In this document: in pieces, positions 20,063 through 28,361 of the stretch
Position numbering within the stretch: the first letter of the stretch is position 1
Layout of the letters: the number at the start of each line of letters is the position of its first letter
Origin: Parapedobacter composti
Lineage (GTDB): Bacteria; Bacteroidota; Bacteroidia; Sphingobacteriales; Sphingobacteriaceae
NCBI RefSeq assembly: GCF_900112315.1
Contig: NZ_FOLL01000022.1
Coordinates: 1-64,000, forward strand
Length of the DNA stretch: 64,000 bases
Direction: 5' to 3'
Translations under genes and position numbers: made by a program
The notes under the pieces: model-generated
The model's input: only the letters and a program-made list of their open reading frames with translations
The model's database searches: none
Told to the model about the DNA's origin: nothing

Positions 20063-22000
20063 TTACTTTATGGTGAAAAACTGATTTTTTGCAAATATCC
20101 CGGACAATAATATAGGCAGTAAATCTTTCATGTTTCTTTCTGTTTCCCAAGTCTGTACAAAAGCAGCAACTGATTTAAATCTTGTTTCATTGTCATTAAT
20201 TGCGTGTTTATACCGTGCTATATCATTCGCTATTGTTTTCTTGAGTTCGGTGCATCTTGCCTGTTGAAGATACGGTTCCAATAGAAGATAACTTCTGTCT
20301 TCTGTCTTGCTTTTCTTGATGACATACTCTATGAGTTGTCCTGCTGCAAATGCAAAATGTTCATCGGTAGCCGAATCTATGTCTGCGCTACCTACTGCTA
20401 ATTGAGCCACAAAGTCCTGATAATTTTTTAAATTACTTGCCATAGTGTTATTCTTCGTATTGGGGTTAAACATATGATGGAAACTGTACCATATATTGAG
20501 CTTTTCCTTTACGCCGTATTCGTTGGCCTGTTTTATGTCATCTCTGATGCCGTTAAAGACCATTTCATGAAAAGCATCCAATTGAACGGCTTGGCGTTGT
20601 GACTTATATACAAAGTCGTAAACCGTTTTTCGGTATTTCGAATAAGACGTGAATGTAAAGTCTAATTTTGCGTAGTCTTCCTTATTTAGGTCGCCGAAAT
20701 AATCCAATCGCTTGTATTTATTTTGAATCAATTGCTTAAAAACCAAATTTTCAAGATCGAATATGTTCTTAATGGCCGGATAGTGTTTACTTTCCTTGCC
20801 CCCTTTTTCCTTGATTTCAAAATAATTGATAAGGGCAATGCCTGAAATCTTATATTCAAACTTAGATACAAAATCAAAATCCTTGAATACAATACCGTCT
20901 TTCGTGTTTTGCCAAAAGAGCAAGTAATAGTTTCTGATATCGTCCGAATAATTCTCAATCAATTTTTCGATTATTTCTTTATATCCAAGTTTATATCCGC
21001 TTTCCCTGAAAATCCCAATGACTTCTTTTTGCAGTTCTTCTTTATAAATGAAGATAGGAAGCGGATTGGGTAGCGTTTTGTTGGGTAACAGATTTTTAAA
21101 GTCATTCAAAAGCTTTGCTTCGATGTTGGATATCCTTCCTGTGATATCGAAACTTGCCGTTTGGTGCATTAAAAAGGGCATATTGCCATTGAACCCGTTC
21201 ATGAAATTGCTTGTGCCATAAATCAGGTTTTTTTCATCTGGCGAGGTATTGTACTTATCGGTATTAAACAATTTGTCGTCTAAGTACTTTTTATGTACCT
21301 GCTTGTATTTTTCTAAAGGCTGGTCAAGGTAGAACAAGATATAGTCGCTATCGTCCAGTTCTTTTACTTTGATTAATTGCTGCTCTAAATCTGTAACTTT
21401 CTCTTTAAAGGATTCTTTTGCTGCCTTATCCGAGGTGTTTTTTTGTGCTTCTTTTAGCTCTTCTATTTTGAGATTGAGCTTTTCCCTGATTTCCGCATTT
21501 TTTTGTGCAATAGAACGTAATACGCCGGAAAATAGATTATGGGTGAAGAAATGTCTAAAAATCACATATGGCTCTTTCTCTTCATCAGTTTCAAACAGAA
21601 CAAAGGCTTTCTCAAAGTAGGTATCAAAGCGATCATAAATCTGGGCTTTCTTCCCCTCGTTTTCCTTGTATTTTGCTCCTCCTATTAAGTGTTCTCTTTT
21701 GAAAGCGATACAAAACGGCGAACAAGTATGAATAGCCTTTGTAGGCAAATCAAAACACTTATTGGTGTCGATGCACCATGCATTTTGATGCAATGATTTA
21801 CATTTCAAAAGAAAATCACTTGGCGATTCCTTGCTTTTCTTTGAGAAAATCTCATATTCAAAGTTTTCGGTATCAATACTCGAAATTTGACTTTCTGTTT
21901 TCTCTCTTATCAGTATATGCAAGCCTTCTTTGGGTGAAGAACCTATATTTTTAAATTCTTCATCGAGGTTTTTCGTAAAGTTTACCAGTTCTTTTATCAT
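20063..22000 (-). CDS. cas8b: Cascade large subunit Cas8b (Csh1-like)
   Basis: The large subunit recognises the PAM and positions target DNA. The 645-residue protein is of Cas8b/Csh1 size and lies where that subunit belongs, directly before cas7 and cas5. A Cys/His cluster near residues 67-100 (KCKSLHQNAWC, NKCF, HTCSPFC) resembles the zinc-binding region of Csh1 proteins. A charged coiled-coil stretch (roughly 165-215, KIEELKEAQKN...) follows. Large subunits diverge fast, so the assignment depends on position, size and the cysteine cluster. This gene, with cas7/cas5/cas3/cas4, makes the locus subtype I-B. Confidence 0.88.
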   Translation of the reverse strand: MIKELVNFTKNLDEEFKNIGSSPKEGLHILIREKTESQISSIDTENFEYEIFSKKSKESPSDFLLKCKSLHQNAWCIDTNKCFDLPTKAIHTCSPFCIAFKREHLIGGAKYKENEGKKAQIYDRFDTYFEKAFVLFETDEEKEPYVIFRHFFTHNLFSGVLRSIAQKNAEIREKLNLKIEELKEAQKNTSDKAAKESFKEKVTDLEQQLIKVKELDDSDYILFYLDQPLEKYKQVHKKYLDDKLFNTDKYNTSPDEKNLIYGTSNFMNGFNGNMPFLMHQTASFDITGRISNIEAKLLNDFKNLLPNKTLPNPLPIFIYKEELQKEVIGIFRESGYKLGYKEIIEKLIENYSDDIRNYYLLFWQNTKDGIVFKDFDFVSKFEYKISGIALINYFEIKEKGGKESKHYPAIKNIFDLENLVFKQLIQNKYKRLDYFGDLNKEDYAKLDFTFTSYSKYRKTVYDFVYKSQRQAVQLDAFHEMVFNGIRDDIKQANEYGVKEKLNIWYSFHHMFNPNTKNNTMASNLKNYQDFVAQLAVGSADIDSATDEHFAFAAGQLIEYVIKKSKTEDRSYLLLEPYLQQARCTELKKTIANDIARYKHAINDNETRFKSVAAFVQTWETERNMKDLLPILLSGIFAKNQFFTIK

Positions 22001-22061
22001 GTGTTTGATTTAGATACCATATTGTTTTAAAAGCTTTTCGTAGACACCTCTGTCCAACCGC

Positions 22062-22082
22062 CGCAAGCCTTACCCGCTTGCG
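22062..22082. other. Hairpin between the unknown ORF and cas8b
   Basis: CGCAAGC (22062-22068) and GCTTGCG (22076-22082) form a 7-bp stem with a 7-nt loop. On the plus strand it is followed by TCTTTTTCTTT, so it would be a terminator only for plus-strand transcription. On the cas (minus) strand no T-run follows, so a role as mRNA processing or stability element is possible. Function is unproven. Confidence 0.4.
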
Positions 22083-22091
22083 TCTTTTTCT

Positions 22092-22505
22092 TTACTCCAC
22101 CTCCCACAAATCCACCAAATTCCCGACCTGAAAATCCTCCACATTCGCGGCAAACCAATTTTCAATATCCTTTGCCTGCTCAATGGTCACCGATTCTCGG
22201 CTTTTGTTTCGAATGTAACCTACTGTATCTTGCCCAAAATCTAGATTCCTCCCTGTCAAGCCAAGAAGTAAAGGCTCCAAGGCAGGCGGGATCTCTTCTT
22301 CCTTGTCATCGTCTGCCAATATAATCCTACCGAATCCTCCTCCAGTGAATTGCATGGACTTTAATTCCAACATTTCAAATATCCGATCAAGGCCTCCATT
22401 ATCTGCTCGAAAGCGGACGGCAATGCGATTTCGCTGTTCATTTCCATGCGAGAAAGTTAGCCCTCCAAAACAACATAACCTTACGGTTTCCCGTAACCCA
22501 AACAC
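22092..22505 (-). CDS. Unknown small protein between cas6 and cas8b
   Basis: I do not recognise this gene. The frame is open for 137 codons between cas6 and cas8b on the cas strand; its 5' end overlaps the last 25 bp of cas6. The composition looks coding: a basic N-terminal third (NRIAVRFRADNGGLDRIFEM), a Gly-rich GGGFGRIILADDD turn, an acidic DDDKEEE run and a helical tail ending VGNLVDLWEVE. The first dozen residues lie over the cas6 stop region and may not be translated; internal ATGs at the MLELKS and MQFTGG sites are alternatives. It has no signal peptide or membrane segment. Being inside the operon suggests co-expression with Cascade. Confidence 0.6.
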   Translation of the reverse strand: MFGLRETVRLCCFGGLTFSHGNEQRNRIAVRFRADNGGLDRIFEMLELKSMQFTGGGFGRIILADDDKEEEIPPALEPLLLGLTGRNLDFGQDTVGYIRNKSRESVTIEQAKDIENWFAANVEDFQVGNLVDLWEVE

Positions 22506-23281
22506 CCCATCCCCAAGCTATTATAATTTCCTATACCGCTATTGTACACTAATTCCAACGCCTCATTGCATCCTGTCAATTTTAACATAAAATTGCTCCA
22601 ACCCCGTATCGAAGTCTCCTCAGCCGAATTTGCCTTTATCTTCACCAGCCTCGATTTTGGAGCGCCCGCTTCAAAAATTACTGAAGCAGACACATCGCTA
22701 AAAGCAACCTCAGCCTTTTCTTCTCCGTAGATAGCCGCATACTTGCTCATCCAATTACCCAGCAAAATAGGTATGAAATCAGCGTCCAGCGGTGACCGGT
22801 AATGATGTTTACCCGACTTGTCCTTCTTACTCACCACGATGGGCGATAATAAGGAGAACACCATCTCTGAAATAGCGCAGGAATCCTTTCCAATAAAAGG
22901 ACTGGCCAAACTTTCTACCTGGACCACACGAAAAACTTCCCGACTCCGTCTATTAAACAAAATCAGTTCCTGATCCTGAAACAACCCTTTGATGAAATTC
23001 TCGGCAGCTACCGGAAGATGGAAGCCTATCTGTAAAGCAGCGTCCCCGCCAACAAGCTGCATACGATCTCCTTGCGACTTGAATGACACCTTTAAATCTG
23101 AAAAGGTAAACAGTTTGAACGTCTTCTTACCAATGGGATAACCCTGATCATGCAAAAATGTAGCGTACTCGCCATCAGCTTTTGCTATTATGCTATATAT
23201 TGCTCCTGTAAGCAGATACTGATAGGAAAAAGGGAGTTCTTTTTCTCCGCCGATATGCAACAAAGACAGGTTGAATCGCAT
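22481..23281 (-). CDS. cas6: pre-crRNA processing endoribonuclease Cas6
   Basis: Cas6 cuts within each repeat of the array transcript, leaving an 8-nt 5' handle. The 266-residue protein has the double-RAMP features: an N-terminal strand (MRFNLSLLHIGG), a helix with candidate catalytic residues, and the C-terminal glycine-rich loop NSGIGNYNSLGMGCLGYG just before the stop. It is the first gene of the cas operon; the 355 bp upstream presumably hold the promoter, though I found no convincing match. The TAA stop lies inside a small palindrome (22481-22496). Confidence 0.94.
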   Translation of the reverse strand: MRFNLSLLHIGGEKELPFSYQYLLTGAIYSIIAKADGEYATFLHDQGYPIGKKTFKLFTFSDLKVSFKSQGDRMQLVGGDAALQIGFHLPVAAENFIKGLFQDQELILFNRRSREVFRVVQVESLASPFIGKDSCAISEMVFSLLSPIVVSKKDKSGKHHYRSPLDADFIPILLGNWMSKYAAIYGEEKAEVAFSDVSASVIFEAGAPKSRLVKIKANSAEETSIRGWSNFMLKLTGCNEALELVYNSGIGNYNSLGMGCLGYGKP

Positions 23282-23635
23282 TTATAAAATAAGTTATCTG
23301 TTCGAGTTTATAACCTATAACAGAAGGCCTTGGAAATCGCAACGTCTACCCGGTCTAGGCTGCTGTTATTGGTCAATGCTAAAGTTAAGTGTTTCCGGTT
23401 AACAACTCAAAACAATGTTGGTATTTTTTTTTCGAAATCGAGATGGTATCTGGTGTTCTTCGCATTAACTTGCCTGGTGGCATTGCCGTCAACGCTGAAA
23501 AAAGAAACAAGATCGTGATGGATGCTTTCATCGTGTTGCAAATCTTATTCATGTATGCTGCCATTTGCTTACGATGTCAAAAATACAAGGCATAGGTGTC
23601 CGCTCCTTACGGGAAACCGTAAAGACGCAATTACT
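23282..23635. other. Intergenic region upstream of the cas operon
   Basis: This stretch of about 350 bp has no convincing gene on either strand; short plus-strand frames lack recognisable features. It should hold the cas operon promoter (minus strand) and the end of the thermonuclease transcript. A GAAA-loop hairpin, TTACGG-GAAA-CCGTAA, lies at 23607-23622; the same 16 bases overlap the cas6 stop. Confidence 0.5.
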
Positions 23636-24196
23636 TCAAAAAGTTCCGGCCCATAGCCCCCGCTTTTCTTGCCGGGCCTGCTGCTGCAATGCTGCGAATA
23701 GGTCTGCGTATTTTACATTGGGTGGATGGGTATCGGCAACTGCATAGCCATGGGCTACCAGATGTGCATTGAGAAAAGTGCCGTCTGTAAGATAAACATA
23801 AGCCAACAACCGCTGGTATCGATCTTTTTTCTGCACATCCAATTCCAACCGGACCCATTGGTGCTCGGTAAGTGCAGTAACGTATTCTTTGGACGCTAAG
23901 CCAAAGTAGCCCTTCTTTTTGTGGCCGGTATTACGGGTTTCGGGCGCGTCTATACCGATGAAGCGTACTTTTATTTCTGCGGTACCCTCTTTTACCCAAA
24001 ACGTATCGCCATCAACCACCTTAGTTACATAGACATAGCCCTTTTTTGCCGTATGGGTATCTGATAGGTGATATTTGCCCACTTGGACGCACCCGCTCAT
24101 CAGCCATAGCGAGAAAAACAACACTGCGGATATTGCCTGGTATAAGGGCCATATCGGCCGGACGTCAGTGGAATTAGGTTGATGGCTTTTCTTCAT
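23636..24196 (-). CDS. Thermonuclease (SNase-like) lipoprotein
   Basis: Predicted secreted or membrane-anchored nuclease of the staphylococcal nuclease family, hydrolysing DNA/RNA with Ca2+. The mature domain shows the family motifs VVDGDTF, VRFIGIDAPE and DVQKKDRYQRLLAYVYL; the Asp, Arg and Glu positions match the catalytic set. An N-terminal hydrophobic stretch ends LWLMSGC, a lipobox. I chose ATG at 24196 (MKKSHQPNS, 186 residues), 4 bp after the response regulator stop; a TTG at 24214 would overlap that gene. It may belong to the two-component operon upstream. A role in nucleic-acid scavenging is possible. Confidence 0.85.
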   Translation of the reverse strand: MKKSHQPNSTDVRPIWPLYQAISAVLFFSLWLMSGCVQVGKYHLSDTHTAKKGYVYVTKVVDGDTFWVKEGTAEIKVRFIGIDAPETRNTGHKKKGYFGLASKEYVTALTEHQWVRLELDVQKKDRYQRLLAYVYLTDGTFLNAHLVAHGYAVADTHPPNVKYADLFAALQQQARQEKRGLWAGTF

Positions 24197-24200
24197 GCAG

Positions 24201-24866
24201 TTAAATAATGTCAATATCCTTGCAGTAAGCGATGAGCTGCTCGTTGTTGGAAAAATCTAATACTTCCTTGATTAAGTTGAGGCGCTTCTCCACGCTGCTT
24301 AGTCCAGAAGGTTTGATGTTTTTTTGCTGCAGGTAATAGGGTATGTCTTTTTGCAGCACGCCTTGCGAAAGCAGCTTGATGATCGTAACGTCAAAAGTGG
24401 TAAATTCATAGGAATTTCCCGCCTTGACGGTTTGCTTCAAATCGGGTGACAGATACGTGTGGTGCTGATAGACGGCATGGATGGCTTGCTTGAGGCTCTG
24501 AGCATCGCGCCGTGCCTTACGCACATAGGCGTCAATCGAGAGCGTTTTAAACAGGTTGTCTACGATGGGTGCCCTGTTTTCTGCCGAGAAGACGATGACT
24601 TTCAGTTCTGGCTGTACTTCTCTGGCAGCCTGAATAAGCGCCTTCCCGTCCACAAGCGCTTGCTTGCAGTGGTCCTCTTCAAAATAAAGGTCTGTAATGA
24701 GTAAATCGTAGGGTTGGCCGGCCTTTATCGCATTCCGTATCCAGGTAAACGCATCATCACAATAATAGACATACCTGGTATCGGCTATGCCAAGTTCGTC
24801 TAATGTTTTTTGTACCGAAATATTCGTTAACTCGTGGTCTTCTGCTATCAATACTTTTTTGAACAT
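24201..24866 (-). CDS. Response regulator, receiver domain plus helix-turn-helix
   Basis: The 221-residue protein begins MFKKVLIAEDHE, with acidic residues near 10-11 and the phosphoacceptor Asp59 (LLITDLYF); a conserved Lys follows in AYVRKARR. The C-terminal part (about 150-221) is a LuxR-like helix-turn-helix with the sequence TIIKLLSQGVLQKDIPYYL. It is 11 bp downstream of the histidine kinase gene on the same strand, so the two are a likely cognate pair. Target genes are unknown; the adjacent thermonuclease is a candidate. Family is clear, regulon is not. Confidence 0.88.
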   Translation of the reverse strand: MFKKVLIAEDHELTNISVQKTLDELGIADTRYVYYCDDAFTWIRNAIKAGQPYDLLITDLYFEEDHCKQALVDGKALIQAAREVQPELKVIVFSAENRAPIVDNLFKTLSIDAYVRKARRDAQSLKQAIHAVYQHHTYLSPDLKQTVKAGNSYEFTTFDVTIIKLLSQGVLQKDIPYYLQQKNIKPSGLSSVEKRLNLIKEVLDFSNNEQLIAYCKDIDII

Positions 24867-24877
24867 CCGCTAACTGT

Positions 24878-26569
24878 TTAAGAGACGGGAAAAGAGAGGT
24901 GTATTTTTAATCCCTTTTCGACCTCGGTGTCAAAGGTAATGAGGCCGCGAAGATTTTTTATACGGTTTCCCGTATTGGTGAGACCATTGCGATAGGTGAA
25001 CGGCTTAGGCAGGCCGATACCGTTATCGCTGTAATGGATATGGAGTTCATGGCCTACTCGCTCAAAACGCACGGCTACGTGGCTCGCCCGGCTATGTTTT
25101 TTCATATTGACCATAAGTTCTTGCAGGATGTGCTCTACCTCATGCCTGGCTTCTGGCGTCACGTTTGCCCATAGGCCAGAATTATTCCCTGCGATGATTA
25201 CTTTGGTTGCGTCTGATGCAAATGAAGTAAGCAAATCGGTTATCTTATCGTTGAAATTTTGCTGATTGGCCGAAAGTCCGTTGGTCTCGGTATCATAGGA
25301 GATATCGCGCGATTTCTCATACATGGCTTCCAGCCGGTCTAAAATTCCCTCCCTATCGATATCGTTTTTGTTTTCGATTTCGGCCATAACGCGGTACAGC
25401 CCGTTGGCCACCACATCGTGCACTTTCTTGGACGTTTTGAGCTGATGGGCCTTTATCTGGTTTTGAACCTCAAGTTCAAGTCGCTGTTTTCGCTTCCGGT
25501 GCCAGTACATACCGCCTGCCAATAAAGCGATAGCTGCGATGGCAACAATCGCCGTCAATATGCGCTGCCGACTGATTTGATAGGCCTTTTCGGCATTTTC
25601 TTTCTGAAGTTTAAGGTTGGCCGCCTTGTTCTTTTCAACCTCATAACGGATAAGCGCAAATTGGTTTTTGGCCGCGGCGCGAACAAGGGCAACACTGTCT
25701 TTGAGCGCCGTATAACGTTCAAAATAACGCTGGATGGAATCAGACGGGCTAAGTTTGATGAGCCTATATAAAGCACGGATCTGATCGTCCGCACTGTTTA
25801 CCCGCCTGGCTACGTCATATAGCTTACGTGCATAGAACAACGCTGAATCTGGCTGTACCGGCGCATAGTAATCGGACAGATGGGTGTAGCTGGAATTCTG
25901 CCCCCACCAGTCGTTCTCCCTCTCCCGGATGTGCAAAGCCTTTAAAAAATCGGCAGCAACGTCATTATCGGGGTGTTGCCGCCACCGGGCGAGCGTTAGG
26001 TTGGTCAATATCCGGGCATGCTCCCGCTTATTGGGACCGACTTGTTTCAGTGCTCGTTCTAATATGGATATAGCGCTATCATACTCTCCCCTGTCATGAT
26101 AGACTTTTGCTTTATTATTCTGGTAAACCTGTGTAGCCGACGAATCATTCGAATATTTAATCGCGGCATCATAAAAGTTTAATGCACGATCATAGTCCTT
26201 TAAAGAATAGGTGGCTATACCAAGATTGTTGAAATTTGAACTTAAATAGACGTGATGCTTGGGATTGTTCGCATTCAGGTATTCCATAGCCTGAAGAGAT
26301 GTTTCTTGACCGCCGAAATAGTCGTGCTGATCCGTCTGCGTGATGGCCATCTGAATTAAACAGTTGGCGGCATTTAAGCTGTCATTGGCTTCTATGAACA
26401 AATCTTTCGCCATGTCAAAAGCCAAAAACGCACTGTCCGTCTTACCCTCATCAAGGTATTCAAATGCGCTGTCATAATAGGGATTGCGAATAGCGGCTTT
26501 CTCTTCGCCCTTTTTGCTTGTGCATGCAAGGAAGGTGGCTAAAAATATGCAACAGTTTAAGCTTTTCAA
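24878..26569 (-). CDS. TPR sensor histidine kinase, lipoprotein-type
   Basis: The 563-residue kinase starts with a short signal peptide and lipobox-like FLAC (Cys16). Tetratricopeptide repeats fill about residues 28-290, followed by a coiled coil (about 308-335), one membrane segment (about 337-356) and cytoplasmic domains. The HisKA_3-type dimerisation helix carries the phospho-acceptor His384 (KKVHDVVANGLYR). The HATPase domain (about 465-563) has the N box (ELMVNMKKHS) and G1 box (YSDNGIGLP). This TPR-TM-HisKA_3 layout is common in Bacteroidota. It pairs with the response regulator just downstream. Confidence 0.9.
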   Translation of the reverse strand: MKSLNCCIFLATFLACTSKKGEEKAAIRNPYYDSAFEYLDEGKTDSAFLAFDMAKDLFIEANDSLNAANCLIQMAITQTDQHDYFGGQETSLQAMEYLNANNPKHHVYLSSNFNNLGIATYSLKDYDRALNFYDAAIKYSNDSSATQVYQNNKAKVYHDRGEYDSAISILERALKQVGPNKREHARILTNLTLARWRQHPDNDVAADFLKALHIRERENDWWGQNSSYTHLSDYYAPVQPDSALFYARKLYDVARRVNSADDQIRALYRLIKLSPSDSIQRYFERYTALKDSVALVRAAAKNQFALIRYEVEKNKAANLKLQKENAEKAYQISRQRILTAIVAIAAIALLAGGMYWHRKRKQRLELEVQNQIKAHQLKTSKKVHDVVANGLYRVMAEIENKNDIDREGILDRLEAMYEKSRDISYDTETNGLSANQQNFNDKITDLLTSFASDATKVIIAGNNSGLWANVTPEARHEVEHILQELMVNMKKHSRASHVAVRFERVGHELHIHYSDNGIGLPKPFTYRNGLTNTGNRIKNLRGLITFDTEVEKGLKIHLSFPVS

Positions 26570-26606
26570 TTAGATTCGAATTTGATTCGAATTTAACGAA
26601 AATTAA

Positions 26607-26636
26607 GAAAAAGGCAGCTTCCCGCTGCCTTTTTTT
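26607..26636 (-). terminator. Rho-independent terminator
   Basis: AAAGGCAGC (26610-26618), loop TTCCC and GCTGCCTTT (26624-26632) form a 9-bp stem flanked by an A-run and a T-run, so it can work in both directions. It lies 14 bp downstream of the small lipoprotein gene on the minus strand and upstream of the histidine kinase, separating the two. Confidence 0.85.
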
Positions 26637-26650
26637 GGTATACGCGCACA

Positions 26651-26824
26651 CTAAGGGAGTGTTTGAGTGGGCCTTGGGGGGCGAACCTGACCAGTGTCGC
26701 CACCGGTACCGCCATCACCACCATCACCACCGCCTGTTTGCACAGTGAACTGACCGTTATTGGAATTGCTGCCCGACGGGCATCCCAGGCCCAGTAGAAG
26801 GGCTAAAATGAACTTCAAAAACAT
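26651..26824 (-). CDS. Small Gly/Asp-rich lipoprotein (57 aa)
   Basis: ATG at 26824 opens a 57-codon frame ending TAG at 26651. The peptide has a classic lipoprotein signal (MFLKFILALLLGLGC, Cys15) followed by a Ser/Asn-rich stretch, a Gly-Asp repeat (GGGDGGDGGTGGD) and a Pro/Arg tail (VRPPRPTQTLP). A good terminator follows directly, which supports an expressed gene. The Gly/Asp segment could bind divalent cations, but that is speculation. No homologue is recognised. Confidence 0.72.
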   Translation of the reverse strand: MFLKFILALLLGLGCPSGSNSNNGQFTVQTGGGDGGDGGTGGDTGQVRPPRPTQTLP

Positions 26825-27252
26825 GATTCAAAAAATTTTAAATGATACCCTCGTAGGTCCGTGCGAACCGTTCGCGCGGACTGCTACATGTAATTTTTTC
26901 AGAAGGCCTTCTGAAGTTTCTGGGAAGCAGGAGATTCAATCGCGGGAGCAGGCAACTGCTTCCCAAACCGGCCGCCAACCACCGCGATCTCTTCTCGTTT
27001 TGAAATCGGTTTCGTACATTTACTTCGATTACGAATCAATGCTTGAACTGATTTCTAAAGCAAATTTATGACGGTTAACAAACTAAATATCAGTTAATTC
27101 CGGTATTTCTGATATTTCCGCTGCAGTTCCGGAAATGCCGAAGTAATTCCGGGAATTCCGGATGGCGAAACAGTGATGAAGCAGTGATTTGAGGATACCG
27201 GGATTACGGGATTCCGTAAATTCCGGCGTTTTGGTTGTATAATTTTGTGGCG
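26825..27252. repeat. Intergenic region with clustered TTCCGG motifs
   Basis: No gene is seen here. Between 27097 and 27226 the hexamer TTCCGG recurs five times (27098, 27127, 27148, 27156, 27221) and TTCCG once more (27212), several inside short palindromes such as GGGAATTCCGG. The cluster lies right before the unknown membrane protein gene and may be a regulatory array. Further left, GAAGGCCTTC (26901-26910) is a perfect palindrome. Function unknown. Confidence 0.45.
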
Positions 27253-28152
27253 ATGATTGATAGATTTATCGAAGAAGTAAGAAATGCTTGCTTAGATTTA
27301 GGCCGCAGACAAAGCCTGCCCGGTGAACTGGAAAACCCTTCGCCAGCAAACCTGAAGATCTATTGCTTGAAGCTGGTGAATGGGCTCTCCAGAGAAGACA
27401 AACAGACCTTTACTGAATTTTTCAATCCGTTTAACGAAGACGTCGACCTGGCTACAAGGATCGAAAAGTTTGATTTGGATAAACTTAAGCCCCTGCAACA
27501 TTTCATAACCGGCAGGACCACAAAGCCTAAGGAAAACATCGCGAAATTAGCTGCCGTGCTGATTGATTTCCATCCCCGCCCCTATAGTAAGTGGCGGGAT
27601 GCGGCGAACAGCTCAATCCCCGACGATATAGCCATCGAAAAGGATAACAGTGGCGATGCGGACGTGCCACATACTGAAGGGGACGGATTAGGCGCGGAAG
27701 TTAAGCCGGCTGTAGGAGACATGCCGCCTTCCGAAAAAAAAAGCGGAGAAAAGCCCTCGAAATTTAATGTGTGGTTGAAATTGTGGAAGCCTGTTTTGTA
27801 TGGGACAGTGGCCCTAACAATAGTTGCTGCCGCGTTATCATCAGCAAGGAAACAATGCATGTACTGGAAAGTAGACCGCTATGTGCCTGTGCATTGCCAT
27901 GAGAAAATCGCAGACGTGGAAATTATTCCGGTAGATAGGGATATGGTAAAACGATTCCGGAAAATTACGCAGCCGGACACGCTGACTTTGAACTCGGTGG
28001 GGAAAGTATGGTACGGTAAGCCCACACCAGATAGCGCGGAGTTTTATACCATGGCGGGTTCTTTTCCGAAGGATAGACGAAAAGAATTAAAACCAGCATC
28101 GGAATATATTATTAAGAAATATGTGCTGAACAAACACAATAAGCCGCAATAA
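27253..28152 (+). CDS. Unknown single-pass membrane protein
   Basis: I do not recognise this family. ATG at 27253 gives 299 residues; a TTG at 27235 would add six. The N-terminal part (about 1-120) is a soluble helical region starting MIDRFIEEVRNACLDLGRR. An acidic, low-complexity linker (about 120-168) follows, then a single membrane helix (about 178-196, PVLYGTVALTIVAAAL). The C-terminal roughly 100 residues contain two cysteines and SVGKVWYGKPTPD. The layout, cytoplasmic domain-linker-helix-periplasmic domain, suggests a sensor or scaffold. It is flanked by a convergent terminator and a motif-rich upstream region. Confidence 0.7.
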   Translation: MIDRFIEEVRNACLDLGRRQSLPGELENPSPANLKIYCLKLVNGLSREDKQTFTEFFNPFNEDVDLATRIEKFDLDKLKPLQHFITGRTTKPKENIAKLAAVLIDFHPRPYSKWRDAANSSIPDDIAIEKDNSGDADVPHTEGDGLGAEVKPAVGDMPPSEKKSGEKPSKFNVWLKLWKPVLYGTVALTIVAAALSSARKQCMYWKVDRYVPVHCHEKIADVEIIPVDRDMVKRFRKITQPDTLTLNSVGKVWYGKPTPDSAEFYTMAGSFPKDRRKELKPASEYIIKKYVLNKHNKPQ

Positions 28153-28321
28153 CACACCGTACCAGCTTTTCAAAAACGAAAGGCAGACATTGACAATATC
28201 ATCGAACATCTTTTTGCTGCCATCAAACTTCACGGTTACGCGGAATCCGTTTAAGGAATTGAAGACATGCTAAAAAGGTAAACCGCCAGTAAATATAATT
28301 TCTGAAGGTTACGTACATATA

Positions 28322-28353
28322 AGCACTCAAGACGGCTTCCCGTCTTGAGTGCT
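28322..28353. terminator. Convergent terminator hairpin
   Basis: A perfect 14-bp stem (28322-28335 with 28340-28353) closed by a CTTC tetraloop lies between the plus-strand membrane protein gene and the convergent minus-strand lipoprotein gene, only 8 bp past the latter. T-runs are weak, so it is called on the strength of the stem and position. Confidence 0.75.
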
Positions 28354-28361
28354 CGCGAGTT

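Noticed and set aside
22062..22082. Hairpin as a cas operon terminator
   Set aside because: The T-run is on the plus strand, opposite to cas transcription, so it is listed only as a hairpin.
22481..23622. The 16-nt hairpin TTACGGGAAACCGTAA at both 22481-22496 and 23607-23622
   Set aside because: A single 16-nt match within 64 kb is about what chance predicts, so a shared element is not claimed.
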